DNA from: Flavobacterium marginilacus
GTDB lineage: Bacteria > Bacteroidota > Bacteroidia > Flavobacteriales > Flavobacteriaceae
Length of the DNA: 64,000 nucleotides
Reading direction: 5' to 3'
NCBI RefSeq assembly: GCF_026870155.1
Contig: NZ_CP113975.1
Span: 1,054,001 to 1,118,000, forward strand
Shown: piece by piece, positions 35,411 through 44,881 of the stretch
Position numbering within the stretch: position 1 is the first letter of the stretch
Layout of the letters: every line of letters begins with the position of its first letter
The notes under the pieces: model-generated
Told to the model about the DNA's origin: nothing
Seen by the model: the letters and a program-made list of their open reading frames with translations, nothing else
Database searches by the model: none
Program-made: the position numbers and the translations under genes

Positions 35411-35534
35411 CATTAAGTTAACAGTTGTAATACCTAACAGGTTAAAAAAAAACCTGTTAGGATAGTGTTTTTCTAACAGGTTTTTTTTTAACCTGTTAGG
35501 TATTAATTTCTTTCCATTTTTCGTTAACTTAATG
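35411..35534. repeat. Complex nested palindrome, MITE-like
   Basis: The element is bounded by perfect 12-bp inverted repeats, CATTAAGTTAAC (35411-35422) and GTTAACTTAATG (35523-35534). Inside are two hairpins head to head: CCTAACAGGTT with its complement on each side of a short A run, and the same sequence around a T run. The whole core therefore reads as a larger inverted repeat. It has no coding capacity and lies between the convergent kinase and permease genes, where it could also terminate both. Confidence 0.75.
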
Positions 35535-35569
35535 CGGTCACGCCCAAAATGTTTGACGAAAACTAAACC

Positions 35570-36811
35570 CTACTCATACCGCAATGCCTCAATAGGATCT
35601 AGATTTGCCGATTTTACAGAAGGATACAATCCAGAAACGACAGCAACAATAAAACTGGTTACAAAAGCGGCTATAATGGCTCCCCACGGAATTACAAATG
35701 CAAAGTTCATTGCAGTCGAAATTCCAAGACCAATTAAAATTCCAAAAATAATTCCGATCATACCGCCAATTTGGCCAATCAGCAGTGTTTCAATAAAAAA
35801 TTGAAAGGCAATGGTCGATTTTTTTGCTCCCAAAGCTTTTCGGACTCCAATCTCCCGTGTGCGTTCCGTTACCGAAACGATCATAATATTCATCAAAGCG
35901 ATAGATGATCCCAAGATTGTAATAATTCCTATGACCCAAGCAGCCGTATTTAAATATTCCGAGATGCTCATTATTTTATTGATTAAATCATCACTTCGTA
36001 CTACGCCAAAATTATTATCTTTTACAGGACTTAATTTTCGAATTCTGCGCATCATACTAATAGCATAGTCAGTAGCTTGGTTTAATAATTCTTTTTTCCC
36101 GACCATTACACTCACAGAATAGTTAATGTTGGGCGATGTAAATAAAGATCGGGCAACTTGTATAGGGATCAAAACTCTTAAATCCTGACTGTTTCCAAAG
36201 GTGGATCCTTTCTCCTTCAGCAGGCCAATCACTTTAAATTTGGCGCCGCGTACAGAAATCGTTTTACCTATAGGATTTACATCTTTCAAAATTCCTTTTG
36301 CAAAATCAGATCCCAGCACACAAACGTAAGCATTGTTTGAAATGTCAAAACTGGTAAAATTTCTTCCTGAGCTGGTTTCCAGACCAGAATTAGTTAAGAA
36401 ACGGTCATCAACCCCTAAAACGCTTATTTCAGGGTCAGTTTTTAAAGATTCATATTTTACTTCAGCAGTCGATGTGGCAGTAAAGGATAATGACGTTTCG
36501 GTCATTGGGTAATTATATTTATTTTTGAATGCCACTGCTTCGGGATAGGAAATAATAGGGTTTATAACTTCACGTTCATCGCCGCCATGTCGTCGGGACG
36601 TATTTTCGTATTGGCTGATGTTAAATGTATTGGCTCCCATCGAAGCAAAGTTAGATGACAGGGTGTTGCCAAGTGCTGCTACAATAGTCAGGATTCCAAC
36701 TAAAGCAGTTATACCAATGGCGATAATCAGTACCGTAAGAGTGGTTCGTAATATTTGAGTCCGGATAGAACCCAAAGCGATTCGAATATTTTCTTTGAAT
36801 AGTTTTATCAT
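35570..36811 (-). CDS. ABC transporter permease, MacB/FtsX type
   Basis: The ATG at 36809-36811 gives 413 residues; a GTG 15 bases upstream (36824-36826) is also in frame. The layout has an N-terminal membrane segment (LTVLIIAIGITALVGIL), a periplasmic MacB core of about 220 residues, and three C-terminal membrane segments forming the FtsX domain. The latter carries TERTREIGVRKALGA, the typical coupling region, and ends SANLDPIEALRYE. Such permeases move lipoproteins or peptides, or transmit mechanical force, together with an ATPase. No ATPase gene is nearby, so the partner must be encoded elsewhere. Confidence 0.92.
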   Translation of the reverse strand: MIKLFKENIRIALGSIRTQILRTTLTVLIIAIGITALVGILTIVAALGNTLSSNFASMGANTFNISQYENTSRRHGGDEREVINPIISYPEAVAFKNKYNYPMTETSLSFTATSTAEVKYESLKTDPEISVLGVDDRFLTNSGLETSSGRNFTSFDISNNAYVCVLGSDFAKGILKDVNPIGKTISVRGAKFKVIGLLKEKGSTFGNSQDLRVLIPIQVARSLFTSPNINYSVSVMVGKKELLNQATDYAISMMRRIRKLSPVKDNNFGVVRSDDLINKIMSISEYLNTAAWVIGIITILGSSIALMNIMIVSVTERTREIGVRKALGAKKSTIAFQFFIETLLIGQIGGMIGIIFGILIGLGISTAMNFAFVIPWGAIIAAFVTSFIVAVVSGLYPSVKSANLDPIEALRYE

Positions 36812-36884
36812 AATATCGTTTGACACGAAAATACAATTTTTGTTACAATTACTATTTGAGAAATTCTGCTAATTTTTCTAAGGA

Positions 36885-36965
36885 GCTTATTCCAGCTGTC
36901 CACTATATCTGTTGTCCCGAACTCCGGGACAACAGGATGTCGTTCCCATCTGGGCTAGGGCATTT
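36885..36965. repeat. GC-rich intergenic hairpin island
   Basis: A perfect 11-bp stem (CTGTTGTCCCG at 36909-36919, CGGGACAACAG at 36925-36935) with a five-base loop sits inside a GC-rich patch in otherwise AT-rich DNA. A small palindrome, CCCATCTGGG, follows at 36945-36954. It is not followed by a T run, so is not a standard terminator. The rest of the 300-bp gap up to hisS shows only a pre-gene AATCT repeat (37090-37125). Confidence 0.55.
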
Positions 36966-37084
36966 CATCATTAAGGAAGTTTTAATTAAAAGTTGAAATT
37001 TTCAAAAGGAATTATTTTAAAAGTAGGATATTTGCAGAATTATTTAAAAAGGATGTTTATAGGATTTAGTTATTTTTTATCTGA

Positions 37085-37128
37085 ATCCAAGAATCTAATA
37101 AATCTGAAAATCTAATAATCTAAAATAA
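37085..37128. repeat. AATCT-word repeat before hisS
   Basis: AATCTAATAAATCTGAAAAT and further AATCTAA words fill the 40 bases directly before the hisS start codon. They are similar in character to the repeats before ribH and mutL. Confidence 0.5.
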
Positions 37129-38499
37129 ATGGCTTCAAAACCAAGCATTCCAAAAGGAACCAGAGATTTTTCACCTGCTGAGGTGGCAAAAAGGCAATAC
37201 ATTATCCAGATCATAAAAAGCAATTTCGAGAAATTTGGATTTCAGCCTATAGAAACTCCTTCATTCGAAAACTCCGAAACCTTAATGGGTAAATATGGAG
37301 AAGAAGGAGACCGATTGATTTTTAAAATATTGAACTCCGGTGATTATTTGTCAAAAGCTAATGAAAGCCATTTGGAAGCCAAAGACAGCACGAAATTAAC
37401 ATCAAGCATTTCGGAAAAAGCCTTGCGTTACGATTTAACCGTTCCGTTTGCACGTTATGTAGTGCAGCACCAAAACGAAATCGAATTTCCTTTCAAAAGA
37501 TATCAAATTCAGCCTGTTTGGCGCGCCGATCGTCCGCAGAAAGGACGTTTCAGAGAATTTTTTCAATGTGATGCCGATGTGGTGGGTTCAAAATCGCTGT
37601 GGCAGGAAGTAGAATTGGTGCAATTGTATGATTCGGTTTTTACTGCATTAGGATTAGCAGGAGTAACCATAAAAATCAATAACCGAAAAATTCTTTCGGG
37701 AATAGCCGAAGTAATCGGAGCATCAGATAAATTGATTGATTTTACAGTAGCCTTGGACAAACTCGACAAAATAGGCGAGGATGGTGTAAAAAAAGAAATG
37801 ATCGAGAAAGGAATTGCCGAAGAGGCGATTGCCAAAGTTCAGCCGTTATTCAATTTTACAGGCACCATCTCAGAGAAAATAGAAAAATTATCAGTACTGC
37901 TTTCTTCATCAGACGAAGGATTAAAAGGTGTTGAAGAACTGCGTTTCATTTGTGACAATGTGCAGAATTTAGGATTGTCAACTGCAGGTTTGGATTTGGA
38001 TGTAACATTGGCCAGAGGATTAAATTATTATACAGGTGCTATTTTTGAAGTAGCTGCTCCAAAAACTGTTGCTATGGGGTCTATTGGCGGCGGCGGACGC
38101 TATGATGATTTGACTGGTATTTTTGGATTAAAAAACATGAGCGGTGTAGGGATTTCTTTTGGTCTTGACCGAATTTATCTGGTTATCGAAGAATTGGGAT
38201 TATTCCCGGAAGCAGTGACTTCAACTTCTAAAGCTTTGTTTATTAACTACGGCGAAAAAGAGGCATTTTATTCGATGAAAGCCATCAAAGAATTGCGTGC
38301 TTCAGGAATTAAAGTTGAATTATATCCTGATAATGTTAAAGTGGCTAAACAATTCCAGCATGCCGATAAACGATTTATACCTTATGCTGTAATCGTGGGT
38401 GATGCCGAAATGAATGAGAATAAATATGCTTTGAAAGATTTGGCTTCCGGAGAACAGAAAAAAGTAAACCTGGAAGAGCTGAAAGAGCTTTTAAAATAA
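37129..38499 (+). CDS. hisS: Histidine-tRNA ligase
   Basis: HisS charges tRNA-His with histidine. The 456-residue class II synthetase starts with [12 protein letters not shown]. It contains motif 1 ([10 protein letters not shown]), motif 2 ([23 protein letters not shown] as [16 protein letters not shown] then FREFFQ) and the histidine-specific [12 protein letters not shown] loop. Motif 3 is GGGGRYDDL with [10 protein letters not shown]. The C-terminal anticodon-binding domain contains [18 protein letters not shown]. Length and motifs are normal. A terminator follows at once. Confidence 0.97.
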   Translation: MASKPSIPKGTRDFSPAEVAKRQYIIQIIKSNFEKFGFQPIETPSFENSETLMGKYGEEGDRLIFKILNSGDYLSKANESHLEAKDSTKLTSSISEKALRYDLTVPFARYVVQHQNEIEFPFKRYQIQPVWRADRPQKGRFREFFQCDADVVGSKSLWQEVELVQLYDSVFTALGLAGVTIKINNRKILSGIAEVIGASDKLIDFTVALDKLDKIGEDGVKKEMIEKGIAEEAIAKVQPLFNFTGTISEKIEKLSVLLSSSDEGLKGVEELRFICDNVQNLGLSTAGLDLDVTLARGLNYYTGAIFEVAAPKTVAMGSIGGGGRYDDLTGIFGLKNMSGVGISFGLDRIYLVIEELGLFPEAVTSTSKALFINYGEKEAFYSMKAIKELRASGIKVELYPDNVKVAKQFQHADKRFIPYAVIVGDAEMNENKYALKDLASGEQKKVNLEELKELLK

Positions 38500-38507
38500 A
38501 AAAAAGA

Positions 38508-38527
38508 GGCTGTTTTTACAGCCTTTT
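38508..38527 (+). terminator. Terminator of hisS
   Basis: GGCTGT and ACAGCC form a six-bp stem around a T-rich loop, followed by a run of T, 8 bp after the hisS stop codon. The preceding A run makes it bidirectional with the opposing gene. Confidence 0.8.
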
Positions 38528-38552
38528 TCTATACAAAAAAGTGAATTCATTT

Positions 38553-39347
38553 TTATGCTTTAATGCGGACAGTAGTTTTTGTCCCGTCAAAAAGGACTTC
38601 TAATGTTTTTCCAACGGTACAGCTGACAGCACGGCTTTTAATATAGGATTTTATTACAGCTTCTTTATTGCCAGTTACAATAAGTTTTCCTGTCCCGCTT
38701 ATAAAAGCATGTCCATTTGGACCAATATTGAGAGCAGTTTCAACACTTACAGTTCCGCCTTTAATTCTTAAATCTCCTATCGGGTCTCCTACTCCGGTTC
38801 CTATTTCCAGAGAGTTCCCTATTTCTAATGAAGTTCCGGAATTTACAGTTACTAAACCATTCCCTCCAGTAGCATTTCCTATATAAAGTGCATTTTTAAC
38901 CAATACTTTTCCCGCATTTATATTTAACATCCCTGATGTGCCTTTGCCTAAATAAGCAGTATTTCTCATGCTGAATTGAGCAGCTAATGCATCAACGTTA
39001 ATTGTTCCATTTAAAGTTGATAAGCCATTTGGGAAAAATGTTCCCGTTATAGTGATATTTGCGCCAGTATTTGTTGTGAATGTACGGGGGCGTTTGGCCA
39101 TGGTTTCAGTGCCTGTAAATCCTAAATTTGCAGGGTTGTTAGGGCTTCCTGCCCCTATAATTAAATCCACTGTGATTAAATTAGCAAAATCAATACTGGT
39201 GTTATCCCAGTTTTTAACATTGTAAAAATTAGTGTCAGTTCCTCCTGTCCAGTTAATAATCTGGGCATTTGAAAAATTCACAAATCCAAAAAATGAAATT
39301 GCCAAAAGAAAAAATCTCATTTTTGTAATGGTAAAATTGGTCTTCAT
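38553..39347 (-). CDS. Secreted beta-helix-like repeat protein, unknown function
   Basis: The 264-residue protein has a signal peptide (MRFFLLAISFFGFVNFSNAQ, with an alternative start at the ATG nine residues inside the track frame). The mature part consists of repeats of about 20-25 residues with alternating hydrophobic and Gly/Asn positions, such as TAYLGKGTSGMLNINAGKV and ALYIGNATGGNGLVTVNSG. This is the look of a right-handed beta-helix or autotransporter-like passenger. The end, LEVLFDGTKTTVRIKA, is not a clear T9SS tail. No enzymatic motif was recognised. About 500 bp of gene-free AT-rich DNA lies upstream. Confidence 0.6.
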   Translation of the reverse strand: MKTNFTITKMRFFLLAISFFGFVNFSNAQIINWTGGTDTNFYNVKNWDNTSIDFANLITVDLIIGAGSPNNPANLGFTGTETMAKRPRTFTTNTGANITITGTFFPNGLSTLNGTINVDALAAQFSMRNTAYLGKGTSGMLNINAGKVLVKNALYIGNATGGNGLVTVNSGTSLEIGNSLEIGTGVGDPIGDLRIKGGTVSVETALNIGPNGHAFISGTGKLIVTGNKEAVIKSYIKSRAVSCTVGKTLEVLFDGTKTTVRIKA

Positions 39348-39842
39348 AGGCTGGTTTTTGTTTAGTTTTTAGTGTTAATTAATATTCATGGCGAACTCTG
39401 ATTTTAAAATTGGCTGTGTGTAATTTTAAAAGTGAATATAAGCTGTTTTTTTAGTTAAATGTGGTTTGAAAAGCTGTTTAATTAAATAAAAAACAGCTGT
39501 ATTCTTGGTGTTTTGGTTAAATGTTTGACAATTAAAGATAAAAATTTAACATTACTATCCTGTCGTGACCTGTATTTAGGATACTAAAAAACGAAAAATT
39601 AGAGAAATGATTTTTTAATTTTATGTAATATTATTTTATGGAGAATTAGTAAGGAAGAATTTAGCCTAACAAAAAACAATGCTGAATTTTATAAATTATC
39701 ACGGATTGATTCGTGTAATTATTTTACAAAATTTGTTAAGCTTCAGGATTTGTAAAGATGTGTGGTTTGGTGAATTATTGTCAGTAAAAAAATATTTTTA
39801 ATTGATATTTTAAAGAGTTAAGATAAACAGAATTGTTAATTT
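39348..39842. other. Gene-free 495-bp AT-rich spacer
   Basis: Between the beta-helix gene and the esterase gene there is no open frame of note. A weak inverted repeat is formed by AAGCTGTTT and AAACAGCT around 39450-39510. There is no clear -7 element or known riboswitch. I see nothing else. Confidence 0.4.
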
Positions 39843-40538
39843 TTATGGGATAAATTTACTTTTTTCAAGCATCCAATTGTAAATTTTATCTTCACGGAAA
39901 AAATGTTCTACACTGCCATGATTTCCTCCTTTAACAATTGTAAAAGTGAGATTCGCATCGGGATTACAGGTTTGAATTGCTTTGACCATTTTTTTGGATT
40001 GCGAAATTGGAACAATGTAATCCCTGTTCCCATGAATGACCCAAAGTGGGATTGTTGCAAGATTGCATGCATCTTTTGTGTTTCCGCCTCCGCAAATGGC
40101 TACAGCAGCCGTAATTTTTTCAGGATATCTGCCTGCAAAATCAAAAGTACCGTAACCGCCCAGACTCATTCCGCAGACATAAACTTTTGTCAAATCGGTA
40201 TTGTAATTGTTTTGTACATACTCTAAAACCTTCAGCAGTTTTTCGGGATCCCAAGCCCCATGAGCTACTTGCGGTGCAATTACAATGGCAGGAATTTCTT
40301 TTCCTCTTTCGATGGCCCGGATTACTCCGTAACGTTTTACACGGTTCAAATTTGTCCCGGAGAGGCTTTTGCCGTGCAGGAATAAGATAACAGGGGCTTT
40401 GTTGTCTAATATCTCCTGTTTAGGCAGATTAATCCAGAATGGATAGTCGGTTTGGTCTGTTATAGCTTTTAGTTGGGCTTGTACGGATGTAATTGTGCAA
40501 AGAATGAGTAGTAAGCAGTATAAGATGGGGGAGCGCAT
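39843..40538 (-). CDS. Secreted alpha/beta-hydrolase esterase
   Basis: The 231-residue protein has a signal peptide ending near SVQAQ and a PHB-depolymerase/dienelactone-hydrolase-like fold. The oxyanion region is ILFLHGKSLSGTN, the nucleophile elbow is VCGMSLGGYGTFD (Ser in GMSLGG), the acid is in VIHGNRDYIVP and the base in GGNHGSVEHFF. The likely activity is ester cleavage on a carbohydrate or small ester in the periplasm or outside; the substrate is unknown. It is transcribed alone, opposite in direction to the downstream locus. Confidence 0.87.
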   Translation of the reverse strand: MRSPILYCLLLILCTITSVQAQLKAITDQTDYPFWINLPKQEILDNKAPVILFLHGKSLSGTNLNRVKRYGVIRAIERGKEIPAIVIAPQVAHGAWDPEKLLKVLEYVQNNYNTDLTKVYVCGMSLGGYGTFDFAGRYPEKITAAVAICGGGNTKDACNLATIPLWVIHGNRDYIVPISQSKKMVKAIQTCNPDANLTFTIVKGGNHGSVEHFFREDKIYNWMLEKSKFIP

Positions 40539-40661
40539 TATTGTTTTTTATGGATGATATTTTTGAGGTTTTGGTGGTCAAACTAATGATTCAAATAGAA
40601 TTTTGTGACAACAGTTTTGGTCTGCGGTTTTTTTAACGCTAATTGTTGTTTTGTTAATCTC

Positions 40662-41402
40662 TTATTCTATTTTAAAAAATTGGTTATTAGAAATGATTTC
40701 TTTTAATGGGGACAAATCTTTTACCTGTGCTTTTTGCTGAAAAGCTGCTAAATGATTGTCATGATGCACATCTGAGCCAACAAAATCATACATTCCTTTC
40801 TTTAAAAGATTTTCGGTAATTTTAGTAATATTGTTGCCATAGTATCCCACTGTTGATAATAAATTGAGCTGAAACAGACAGCCTGTTTTTTTTAGTTTTA
40901 AATATTCATTGAAATTATTATGGTAGAATAAATAGCGTTCGGGATGTGCTAAAACAGGTATGTAGCCAGCTATTCTGAGATCAAAAAGAATATTATGCAA
41001 ATGGATGGGAGGATTTATATAAGACATCTCTACAAGAACATAATTATCTTTTAAAGTTAATAATTCTCCAGATTGAAATAATTGAACAAATTGATCGTCC
41101 ATCAGATATTCGGCAGCAGCACGGAAAGGGACATTTATGCTGTTTTTCTCTAGTTCTTTTACAGTTTTTTCTTTGTTGGTTAGAATCTGTTCTTGAGTAT
41201 TGTCCCAAACATGCTGAATGATATGAGGAGTTGTTATAAATTGAGAGAAACCAAAACTAAGGAGTCTTTTTGTAAGTCTCAAGCTGTCTTCAAATGTTTT
41301 GGCGCCATCATCAATTCCTGGCAAAAGATGTGAGTGAATATCTATATGACTGTCAGGGATGAGATCCCTGAGTATTGGTTTTGATTTGAAAAGTGTAAGC
41401 AT
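40662..41402 (-). CDS. CpsB/YwqE-type tyrosine-protein phosphatase (PHP fold)
   Basis: This 246-residue metal-dependent phosphatase has the PHP motif DIHSHLLPGIDDGAKTFEDSL, seen as DIHSHLLPGIDDGAKTFE, FITTPHIIQHVW, LAHPERYLF, and the final FVGSDVHHDNH metal ligands. Such enzymes dephosphorylate the tyrosine kinase (BY-kinase) that controls capsule or exopolysaccharide length. Its position beside the polysaccharide locus, with a Wzc-like gene at the far end, suggests that this kinase is its partner. It faces away from the locus, starting 555 bp before fcl. Confidence 0.9.
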   Translation of the reverse strand: MLTLFKSKPILRDLIPDSHIDIHSHLLPGIDDGAKTFEDSLRLTKRLLSFGFSQFITTPHIIQHVWDNTQEQILTNKEKTVKELEKNSINVPFRAAAEYLMDDQFVQLFQSGELLTLKDNYVLVEMSYINPPIHLHNILFDLRIAGYIPVLAHPERYLFYHNNFNEYLKLKKTGCLFQLNLLSTVGYYGNNITKITENLLKKGMYDFVGSDVHHDNHLAAFQQKAQVKDLSPLKEIISNNQFFKIE

Positions 41403-41958
41403 GCCACAAAGTTAAGAAAATAGTTTTTAGTGAATTCTGAGATTTGATAAGTAAATTTGAAAAAGTGCAGCAAATTAAATTCATGATAAAATAAGTTTTG
41501 CAATGGTTAAGTGAGATTTGTTAATTGATAATAAACTAATTATCGGATTATTGTTCTTTTTTTGCAGGTAATTACTGAATAATTTCGCATTAGCTTTTTA
41601 TGATATTTATCTTTTTTTATGTTTAAAAAAAGATATCGATAATAAAATGCTGGTTTTTAGAGTATTTATGTTTTTCTGTTTTTTTTTTAATAGCTCCATT
41701 TGTTAAAAACATTATAATGTCTGTATATTTACAGCCGATTAGGAAAATTATTCAGCTCTAAAATGGGAGTTTGAATTGCGAAGCTGTATATTGAGGTGAG
41801 AGAAAATAGATTGAAATTATGAGAATTGAAATGCTTTCTTATAAATTTGATTTATTTATTTCATTGTCTTTTGGTGAAGCTGTTTTTTTTAAAATAACTA
41901 GCTGTTTGTTGTGAAATTAAGGCAGTTGAGAATTTAATTGAGTTAAAAAAGTTAATTG
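41403..41958 (+). promoter_or_regulatory. Leader and promoter region of the polysaccharide locus
   Basis: A 555-bp AT-rich gap precedes fcl. A candidate promoter is TTTG at 41699-41702 with TATATTTA at 41724-41731 (21-bp spacer), leaving about a 220-base untranslated leader. A hairpin, ATCTTTTTTT (41609-41618) with AAAAAAAGAT (41625-41634), lies upstream of it. No UpxY-type antiterminator gene and no invertible repeat was seen. The long leader would allow processive antitermination, but this is inference. Confidence 0.4.
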
Positions 41959-42909
41959 ATGAACAAAGAAATTAAGATTTATATTGCAGGGCACAACGGA
42001 ATGGTCGGCAGTGCTATTTGGCGAACACTAATTAATAGTGGATTTAAGAATTTAATAGGTGCTTCTAGTAAAGAATTAGATCTTAGAGATCAAAAAGCAG
42101 TTCGTGATTTTATTGCAAAAGAAAATCCTGAAGTTATTATAGATGCTGCTGCCCGTGTCGGTGGTATTCTTGCTAATAATGATTATCCATATCAATTTAT
42201 TATGGAAAACATGCAGATTCAGAACAATCTTATTGATGCAGCTTTACAAAGTGGAGTAGAGAAATTTATTTTTTTAGGGAGTTCTTGTATTTATCCAAAG
42301 CTGGCTCCACAGCCTTTAAAAGAAGATTATTTATTGACAGATACGCTTGAGCCAACTAATGAATGGTATGCAATAGCAAAAATCACGGGTGTTAAGACCT
42401 GTCAAGCGATCAGAAAACAATTCGGAAAAGATTATGTCAGCTTAATGCCAACAAATTTATACGGCACTTATGATAATTTTGACTTGAACACTTCACATGT
42501 TTTGCCAGCTATGATACGTAAATTTCATGAAGCAAAAGAAAATAATAATGCTCCTGTTACCCTTTGGGGGAGCGGTACTCCAATGAGAGAATTTTTATTT
42601 GTCGATGATATGGCTAAAGCAGTTATTTTTGCGTTAGAGAATAAATTACCCGACTATTTGTATAATGTTGGAACAGGAGAAGATCTGACTATAAAGCAGT
42701 TAGCTGAAACTGTACAGCGGATTACAAGACATAAAGGTGAAATTATCTGGGATTCCAGTAAACCTGATGGAACACCTAGAAAGTTAATGGATGTTTCAAA
42801 AATGCATGAATTAGGATGGAAGCATCAGGTAGATCTTGAAGAAGGAATTCAAAAAACCTATGATTGGTTTTTGCAGAACGTAGGTAAATTTAAACAAGTT
42901 AAATTGTAG
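41959..42909 (+). CDS. fcl: GDP-L-fucose synthase
   Basis: This enzyme epimerises and reduces GDP-4-keto-6-deoxymannose to GDP-L-fucose. The ATG at 41959 gives 316 residues; the frame can be read from a TTG one codon before. It is an SDR-extended protein with GHNGMVGSAIWR for NADPH binding, VDAAARVGG-type IDAAARVGGI, and the catalytic YAIAKITG (YxxxK). The LGSSCIYPK segment supplies the serine. It works with Gmd, the next gene (90 bp), to make the fucosyl donor for the polysaccharide. Confidence 0.95.
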   Translation: MNKEIKIYIAGHNGMVGSAIWRTLINSGFKNLIGASSKELDLRDQKAVRDFIAKENPEVIIDAAARVGGILANNDYPYQFIMENMQIQNNLIDAALQSGVEKFIFLGSSCIYPKLAPQPLKEDYLLTDTLEPTNEWYAIAKITGVKTCQAIRKQFGKDYVSLMPTNLYGTYDNFDLNTSHVLPAMIRKFHEAKENNNAPVTLWGSGTPMREFLFVDDMAKAVIFALENKLPDYLYNVGTGEDLTIKQLAETVQRITRHKGEIIWDSSKPDGTPRKLMDVSKMHELGWKHQVDLEEGIQKTYDWFLQNVGKFKQVKL

Positions 42910-42999
42910 AGAAATGAGAAATTTTAATTAGACTAAAAGCCTTAACTTGTTTTTTCAGCTCAATTAAAATTAAAAACTTATAACTAAAAAATTAAAAAA

Positions 43000-44079
43000 A
43001 TGAGCACTCAAAAAGTCGCATTAATAACAGGAATCACGGGTCAGGATGGATCTTATTTAGCCGAATTATTATTAGAAAAAGGATACCAAGTACACGGAGT
43101 TAAAAGACGCGCCTCCTCTTTTAATACTCAACGTATTGATCATATCTATCAAGATCAGCATCAAGCACATGTTGATTTCAAATTACATTACGGTGATTTG
43201 ACCGATTCTACTAATATAATACGAATAATTCAGGAAGTACAACCTGATGAAATTTATAATTTAGGTGCTATGTCTCATGTGAAAGTATCTTTTGATTCTC
43301 CCGAATATGTGGCAAATGTAGACGGTATTGGTACTTTGCGAATTTTGGAGGCGGTAAGGCTTTTAGGATTAACTAAAAAGACTAGAGTTTACCAAGCATC
43401 TACTTCAGAATTATATGGTGGTTTGGCAGAAAATAAAAATGAAAAAGGTTTTTATGATGAAAGCTCTCCATTTTATCCACGTTCACCTTATGGAGCGGCT
43501 AAAATTTATGGTTTTTGGATTACTAAAAATTATCGTGAAGCTTACAATATGTTTGCTTGCAATGGAATTTTATTTAATCATGAATCGCCACGCAGAGGAG
43601 AAACTTTTGTAACCCGTAAAATTACGATGGCAACGGCAGCTATAGCGAAAGGAAAACAGGATTGTCTGTATTTAGGAAACCTAAACTCTCAAAGAGACTG
43701 GGGACATGCAAAAGATTATGTAGAAGCGATGTGGAGAATCTTGCAACAAGACGTTGCAGAAGACTATGTAATTGCAACAGGAGTTACGACTTATATCCGT
43801 GATTTTGTTCGTTTATCTTTTGCAGAAATTGGAGTAGAGTTATCTTTTGAAGGAGAACAAGAAAACGAAGTAGCTAAAGTTGTGGCTTGTAATAACCCAT
43901 TATATCAACTGGAAATTGGTTCAGTAGTTGTACGTGTGGATCCTGAATATTACCGCCCTACCGAAGTAGATTTATTGATTGGTGATCCTGCAAAATCCAA
44001 ACGATTGGGTTGGGAACCTAAATATGATTTAGCCGCTTTGGTAAAGGAAATGGTTGAAAGTGATTTGAAATTGTTTTAG
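43000..44079 (+). CDS. gmd: GDP-mannose 4,6-dehydratase
   Basis: Gmd converts GDP-mannose to GDP-4-keto-6-deoxymannose with NADP bound. The 359-residue protein has the [19 protein letters not shown] start, the [17 protein letters not shown] loop, and the catalytic EDxF-like and [10 protein letters not shown] (YxxxK) motifs, with [15 protein letters not shown] in the substrate site. It follows fcl with 90 bp between. Together they supply GDP-L-fucose (or a rhamnose-type 6-deoxysugar). Its GC content appears closer to the housekeeping genes than that of the AT-rich genes that follow. Confidence 0.96.
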   Translation: MSTQKVALITGITGQDGSYLAELLLEKGYQVHGVKRRASSFNTQRIDHIYQDQHQAHVDFKLHYGDLTDSTNIIRIIQEVQPDEIYNLGAMSHVKVSFDSPEYVANVDGIGTLRILEAVRLLGLTKKTRVYQASTSELYGGLAENKNEKGFYDESSPFYPRSPYGAAKIYGFWITKNYREAYNMFACNGILFNHESPRRGETFVTRKITMATAAIAKGKQDCLYLGNLNSQRDWGHAKDYVEAMWRILQQDVAEDYVIATGVTTYIRDFVRLSFAEIGVELSFEGEQENEVAKVVACNNPLYQLEIGSVVVRVDPEYYRPTEVDLLIGDPAKSKRLGWEPKYDLAALVKEMVESDLKLF

Positions 44080-44204
44080 AAAATGAATATTTAGTAAATA
44101 GAATTTTATTGAATAAAGTATTTTGTAAAATTTTAGCCACTTAAAAGATGATTTCAACAAATTAAATAATATTTTTTTATTTAGGTTATATAAATTTAAT
44201 AGAT

Positions 44205-44876
44205 ATGAAAATCACAGCTGTTATTCCTATACGAAAAGGTTCAGAAAGGGTAAAAGATAAAAATGTAAAAGCATTTGGCGATACTAATTTGTTAGAGTAT
44301 AAAATAAATGCATTGAAAGAAGTAAGTGAAATTAATGAAATTGTTGTTAATACTGATTCTGAAACAGCAATTGAAATAGCAATTAAAAATAATGTGAAAT
44401 TTCACAGGAGGGAATCATTTTATGCTTCAACAGAGTGTCCTGCAAATGATTATTTTTGGTATTTAGGCGAACACACTGAATGTGATTTAGTAGCATATAC
44501 ACCTGTAACTAATCCATTTATTAAGCCAGAAACATTTAAAAAATGTATTGAACTTTTTGATTTTGCTACTGATAGAAGCATTGTAACCGCAAGCGTTGTA
44601 AAAGAGTTTTTATGGAGAGGTGATGCACCACTTAATTTTTCGTTACAAAAGCACCCTAAAAGTCAAGAGTTAACAGATATTCTTGCAATTAATTTTGGTC
44701 TATGCTTGTTGTCTAGAGAAACTCTTATAAAGTATAGAACAGTAATTGGACCTAATCCACAAATATATTCCGTATCTCATATTGAAGGATTAGATATTGA
44801 TACACCCTTAGATTTTTTTATAGCTGAGCAAGTGTATGATAAGTTGAAGGAAAATACAGACTTTTTTAATAAATAA
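44205..44876 (+). CDS. CMP-sugar synthetase, acylneuraminate cytidylyltransferase family
   Basis: The 223-residue protein has the nucleotide-binding signature AVIPIRKGSERVKDKN (Arg10 to Asn20), LLEYKINAL and VVNTDSETA. A ladder of motifs expected in NeuA/KdsB-type enzymes follows, including YTPVTNPF and the C-terminal EGLDIDTPLDFFIAE metal-binding segment. It should transfer CMP from CTP to a 2-keto acid sugar such as sialic acid, Kdn or a relative. The next gene, an IMPase-family phosphatase, begins 5 bp later, and then a NeuB-domain fusion, so the three form one cassette. Confidence 0.88.
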   Translation: MKITAVIPIRKGSERVKDKNVKAFGDTNLLEYKINALKEVSEINEIVVNTDSETAIEIAIKNNVKFHRRESFYASTECPANDYFWYLGEHTECDLVAYTPVTNPFIKPETFKKCIELFDFATDRSIVTASVVKEFLWRGDAPLNFSLQKHPKSQELTDILAINFGLCLLSRETLIKYRTVIGPNPQIYSVSHIEGLDIDTPLDFFIAEQVYDKLKENTDFFNK

Positions 44877-44881
44877 TTAAT

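Noticed and set aside
35425..35500. Ordinary terminator between convergent genes
   Set aside because: Termination is possible, but the nested hairpins and the outer 12-bp repeats are more than a terminator needs, so it is listed as a repeat element.
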